From contig PMEV01000421.1 of assembly GCA_003154855.1 (NCBI GenBank), forward strand, positions 1,443 through 12,015: DNA of 10,573 bases, given 5' to 3'. This document shows positions 7,724 through 10,573 of this stretch, one piece after another (positions within the stretch are counted from its first letter, which is position 1; each line of letters opens with the position of its first letter). The position numbers were made by a program, and so were the translations under genes. The stretch comes from Bryobacterales bacterium (GTDB taxonomy: Bacteria > Acidobacteriota > Terriglobia > Bryobacterales > Bryobacteraceae). A model generated the notes under the pieces. That model worked only from the letters and a program-made list of their open reading frames with translations. It was not told the DNA's origin and did no database searches.

Positions 7724-9850
7724 TTACCGCATCAAATAGTAACCGAACACCACCGCGACCCCGAGCACGAAGATCAGCGCGTAGCTCTGCACCGAGCCGG
7801 TCTGCAGGATGCGCACCGGGTATGAGGACATCTTCACCAGGAAGGACGAAAGCCGCACCGCGCCGTCGATGATCCAGGTATCCCACCAAATACTAACGGT
7901 GGAGGTGAAGCGGGTGAGCCAGCCGGCGCCATTCACGCCGCCATCCACGACCGCGTTGTCGAAACGCGCCAGCGCGCTCCCGCCGCCCTTGGCCAGCCCG
8001 TCCACGAACAGGAAATCGTAGGCTTCGTCGACCTTCCATTTGTTCAGCGAGCCCCGGTACAGCCATCCCGCGGCCTCCAGCGGCTCTCCCTTGGGCGTCT
8101 TCTTCTGGTAGAGGAACCAGGCCAGCGCGATACCGCAGCCGGCCACCGCCACCGAGAGCAGCATCAGCGCCAGCTCGAGCCCGGCCGAATGTCCAGCCGC
8201 GCCCTCGGCTGCTTCCAGGCCCAACACGGGCTTCAGCCAGAGCTCGAACGCGCGGAAGATATCCGGCAGGAAGCCGAACAGCTTCGGAACGCCGATCCAG
8301 CCCGCGAGCACGCTGCCGGCGGCCAGCAGGACCAGCGGCACGGTCATCACCCGCGGCGACTCGTGAATATGGGAAGCTACTTGCGCATCCACGCGCGATT
8401 GGCCGTAGAAGGTGAGCGCCATCAGCCGCCACATATAAAACGCCGTCATGCCGGCCGTAACCAGGCCCACGATGTAGACGAGCGCGGGGCCGTTCGAGAA
8501 GACCTGCCAGAGGATCTCGTCCTTCGAGAAGAACCCGGCCAGTCCCGGGATGCCCGCGATGGCTAGCGTCCCGATCAGCATGGTGCGGTAGGTGACTGGG
8601 ATCTTGTCCTTGAGCGCACCCATCTTGCGCATGTCCTGCTCGCCCGACAAAGCATGGATCACCGCGCCCGAGCCGAGGAACAACAGCGCCTTGAAGAACG
8701 CGTGCGTGTACAGGTGGAATATGGCCACCCAGTAAGCGCCCACGCCCAGCGCCATGAACATGTACCCGAGCTGGCTGATGGTGGAGTAGGCCAGCACGCG
8801 CTTGATATCGTTCTGCGTCAGGGCGATCGAGGCCGCCAGGATGGCCGTGAACGCTCCAATCGCCGCTACCCAAAACCCGGCGTTCGGCGCCAGCCGGAAC
8901 AGGTGGCTCGAGCGGGCCACCATGTAAACGCCCGCGGTCACCATGGTGGCCGCATGGATCAACGCGGAGACCGGCGTGGGGCCTTCCATGGCGTCCGGCA
9001 GCCAGACGTAAAGCGGGAATTGCGCCGATTTGCCGGTCGCGCCGACGAAGAGCAGCAGCGCGATGGCGGTCAGAACCCCGTAGCCCACTTCGGGCGAGAA
9101 GGACTCCAGCGCTTTGTTCACATCCAGGAAACGGGTGGTCCCCAGCACGCTGAACATCAGCAGAATGCCCAGAATGAAGCCCGCGTCGCCGATGCGGTTT
9201 ACGATGAAGGCTTTCTTCCCCGCGTCCGCCGCCGACTTCTTATGGAAATAGAATCCGATCAACAGATAGCTGCACAGGCCGACGCCTTCCCAGCCGACAA
9301 ACATCAGCACGTAGTTGTTGGCCAGCACTAGCATCAGCATGAAGAACACGAACAGGTTCAGATATCCGAAGAAACGGTAGTAACCGCCCTCGTGGCCCAT
9401 GTAGCCGATCGAGTAAACGTGGATCAGGAAACCGATTCCGGTTACCACCAGGATCATCACGCCGCTCAGCGGATCCAGCAGGAACCCCCAGTCGGCGGCA
9501 AACTTCGCCAGCGTGTGCGATTGCGTTGTGAAGTCCAGCCCGGCCAGCCAGGTGAACTGGATGATCTGGTACACGCGTTCCGGCTTGGCGGCCAGCTCGA
9601 GCACGGCGAAGAGGGAAAAGATAAAGGACACCAACACCATGCCGGGGCACAGCAGGCTGACGGCGATCCTGGCTTTCGAGGAAGCGTGATGGCTCAGATC
9701 GTGCGGCGCCGGCGCGTCCTCGACGCCCGGGGCCACGGCCACCGTCGAAGGCCCTTGCGGGTCGAACTTCCTCCCGAGCAGCAGCATGACCAGCGCGCCG
9801 AACAGCGGAAACAGCGGGATGAGCCAGATCGAGTTGAGGAAAAAGTTCAT
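7724..9850 (-). CDS. nuoL: NADH-quinone oxidoreductase subunit L
   Basis: NuoL (ND5 family) is the distal proton-pumping subunit of complex I, with a C-terminal lateral helix running along the arm. At 708 residues it is longer than the E. coli protein (613). The conserved core is intact: Glu188 in FVGWEGVGLCSYLLIGF (184-200), Asp222 in NRIGDAGF, Lys274 in ATGKSAQFPLYVWLPDAMEG (271-290), His299 in ALIHAATMVTAG, DIKRVLAYSTISQLGYMF (348-365), Lys387 in THAFFKALLF and Lys443 in GFFSKDEIL. The region after about residue 540 has the mixed hydrophobic and polar character of the lateral helix and ends in a hydrophobic anchor (about 690-706). Part of the extra length is a hydrophilic, Pro/His-containing stretch (about 28-60) between the first two membrane helices. 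The ATG lies 4 bases after the nuoK stop; the ribosome site is weak. Confidence 0.97.
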   Translation of the reverse strand: MNFFLNSIWLIPLFPLFGALVMLLLGRKFDPQGPSTVAVAPGVEDAPAPHDLSHHASSKARIAVSLLCPGMVLVSFIFSLFAVLELAAKPERVYQIIQFTWLAGLDFTTQSHTLAKFAADWGFLLDPLSGVMILVVTGIGFLIHVYSIGYMGHEGGYYRFFGYLNLFVFFMLMLVLANNYVLMFVGWEGVGLCSYLLIGFYFHKKSAADAGKKAFIVNRIGDAGFILGILLMFSVLGTTRFLDVNKALESFSPEVGYGVLTAIALLLFVGATGKSAQFPLYVWLPDAMEGPTPVSALIHAATMVTAGVYMVARSSHLFRLAPNAGFWVAAIGAFTAILAASIALTQNDIKRVLAYSTISQLGYMFMALGVGAYWVAIFHLYTHAFFKALLFLGSGAVIHALSGEQDMRKMGALKDKIPVTYRTMLIGTLAIAGIPGLAGFFSKDEILWQVFSNGPALVYIVGLVTAGMTAFYMWRLMALTFYGQSRVDAQVASHIHESPRVMTVPLVLLAAGSVLAGWIGVPKLFGFLPDIFRAFELWLKPVLGLEAAEGAAGHSAGLELALMLLSVAVAGCGIALAWFLYQKKTPKGEPLEAAGWLYRGSLNKWKVDEAYDFLFVDGLAKGGGSALARFDNAVVDGGVNGAGWLTRFTSTVSIWWDTWIIDGAVRLSSFLVKMSSYPVRILQTGSVQSYALIFVLGVAVVFGYYLMR

Positions 9851-9854
9851 CGCG

Positions 9855-10163
9855 TTACCATCTCAGAAGCTCGATTTCGTCGGCCTGCACCGTCTCCTTG
9901 TTCCGGAACAGCGCGATCAGGATGCCCAGACCCACGGCCGCTTCGGCCACCGCCACGGTGATCACGAAGATCGCGAACACCTGCCCGGTCACCTGCTGGT
10001 GGTAATTCGAGAAAGCCACCAGGTTGATGTTCACCGCGTTCAGGATCAGCTCGATGGACATCAATATGATGACGATGTTGCGCCGGGTGAGAACGCCAAT
10101 CGTGCCGATGGCCAGCAGCGCGGCGCTCAGCAGCAGGTAGTGCGTGATTGTGATCGGGTGCAT
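9855..10163 (-). CDS. nuoK: NADH-quinone oxidoreductase subunit K
   Basis: NuoK (ND4L family) is a small three-helix subunit of the complex I membrane arm that carries a proton relay between NuoJ and NuoN. The 102 residues match the family length of about 100. Three hydrophobic segments are visible (about 8-25, 29-51 and 61-85), with the two conserved membrane glutamates at Glu38 (MSIELILNAVN) and Glu74 (AVAEAAVGL), equivalent to E. coli Glu36 and Glu72. The GVLTRRNIVIILMSIELIL region is typical. It starts 3 bases after the nuoJ stop and has a good ribosome site (AAGAGGG, 8 bases upstream), which supports the chosen ATG. Confidence 0.97.
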   Translation of the reverse strand: MHPITITHYLLLSAALLAIGTIGVLTRRNIVIILMSIELILNAVNINLVAFSNYHQQVTGQVFAIFVITVAVAEAAVGLGILIALFRNKETVQADEIELLRW

Positions 10164-10166
10164 GCG

Positions 10167-10573
10167 CTATACCCTCTTCTTAGCCATTACCACCGAGCCC
10201 ACCACGGCTGCCAGCAGCAGCACCGAAGCGATCTCGAAGGGCAGCAGGTATTGCGAGAAAAGCAGGTCCGCCACCCGCTCGACATTCCCCGGGCCTCCAG
10301 GAGCCGGCGGGGGCGCGGCAGCCAGATGCAGCGGCTTGCGGAGGAAATACGCGATCTCGGCGGCCACCGCCAGCACGCAGGCCAGCGCCAACCACCACTG
10401 CTGGTTGAACTGGCGCACGCGCGCCGCCTCGTCGAGATTCACCAGCATGATGACGAACAGGAACAGCACCATGATGGCGCCGGCGTAAACGATCAACTGC
10501 ACCGCGGCGATGAACTCGCCGCCCAGCAGCAGATACAGAACGGCCAGCGAGCCCATCACGCCCACCAGCGAGA
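10167..10573 (-). CDS. nuoJ: NADH-quinone oxidoreductase subunit J, 5' end cut off by the window edge
   Basis: NuoJ (ND6 family) is a membrane-arm subunit of complex I whose third helix changes shape during turnover. The frame is open to the right edge: it reads SLVGVMGSLAVLYLLLGGEF, which is internal NuoJ sequence, so the GTG at 10565 is not the start and roughly 30-40 N-terminal residues lie outside. The hallmark helix AAVQLIVYAGAIMVLFLFVI is present, and the C-terminal helix YLLPFEIASVLLLAAVVGSV ends in MAKKRV, as is common in bacterial NuoJ. Between them is a Pro/Gly/Ala-rich loop (PPPAPGGPG) that is typically variable. The stop lies 3 bases before the nuoK start. It is the first visible gene of the operon, and the promoter and peripheral-arm genes would be beyond the edge. 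Confidence 0.95.
   Translation of the reverse strand, partial: SLVGVMGSLAVLYLLLGGEFIAAVQLIVYAGAIMVLFLFVIMLVNLDEAARVRQFNQQWWLALACVLAVAAEIAYFLRKPLHLAAAPPPAPGGPGNVERVADLLFSQYLLPFEIASVLLLAAVVGSVVMAKKRV
10172..10178 (-). promoter_or_regulatory. Ribosome binding site of nuoK
   Basis: On the minus strand AAGAGGG lies 8 bases before the nuoK ATG, inside the end of nuoJ. Sequence and spacing are good and support the start chosen for nuoK. Confidence 0.6.

Noticed and set aside
7893..8873. A 326-codon open frame on the minus strand inside nuoL
   Set aside because: It is entirely inside nuoL in another frame, with a Gly/Arg/Ala-rich product; composition artefact.
10563..10565. GTG at 10565 as the start of nuoJ
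   Set aside because: The frame continues to the window edge, and a start here would remove the first helix of NuoJ; the gene is simply cut off.

Overview
The window is high-GC bacterial DNA holding parts of two unrelated, convergent transcription units. No mobile element, CRISPR array, tRNA or rRNA is visible. The best guess for the host is an Acidobacteriota bacterium of the Solibacter/Bryobacter type: these combine GC-rich genomes, many secreted DUF1501 and pre-peptidase-C-domain (PPC) protein genes, and a nuo-encoded complex I. Planctomycetota or Verrucomicrobiota also carry DUF1501/PPC pairs and cannot be excluded from this sequence alone. The assignment is inference, since no marker gene is present.

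Left unit, plus strand (2-3429): the 3' part of a DUF1501 (alkaline-phosphatase/sulfatase-like fold) gene, whose stop overlaps the start of a 743-residue exported protein. The second protein has a TIG/IPT-like domain split by a charged helical insert, two PPC-like beta-sandwich domains and Ig-like C-terminal modules. The two look translationally coupled and probably act outside the cytoplasm; their substrate is unknown.

A 94-bp gap (3430-3523) separates the convergent stop codons and holds one imperfect hairpin that might end transcription.

Right unit, minus strand (10573 down to 3524): a tightly packed run of NADH-quinone oxidoreductase (complex I) membrane-arm genes in transcription order nuoJ (5' end cut by the window edge), nuoK, nuoL, nuoM, nuoN, nuoH. 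Gaps are only 3, 4, 4, -4 and 6 bases, so this is one operon. NuoL, NuoM and NuoN are the three antiporter-like proton-pumping subunits, and their key charged residues are all present. NuoJ and NuoK link them to NuoH, which forms the quinone chamber with the peripheral arm. The peripheral-arm genes would lie beyond the right edge.

Most of the window is ordinary respiratory-chain sequence. The points worth a second look are nuoH at the distal end of the operon instead of its usual place upstream of nuoI, a roughly 65-residue insertion in NuoH carrying two extra hydrophobic segments, and the split TIG domain of the PPC protein. I do not see convincing evidence of a wholly new system.
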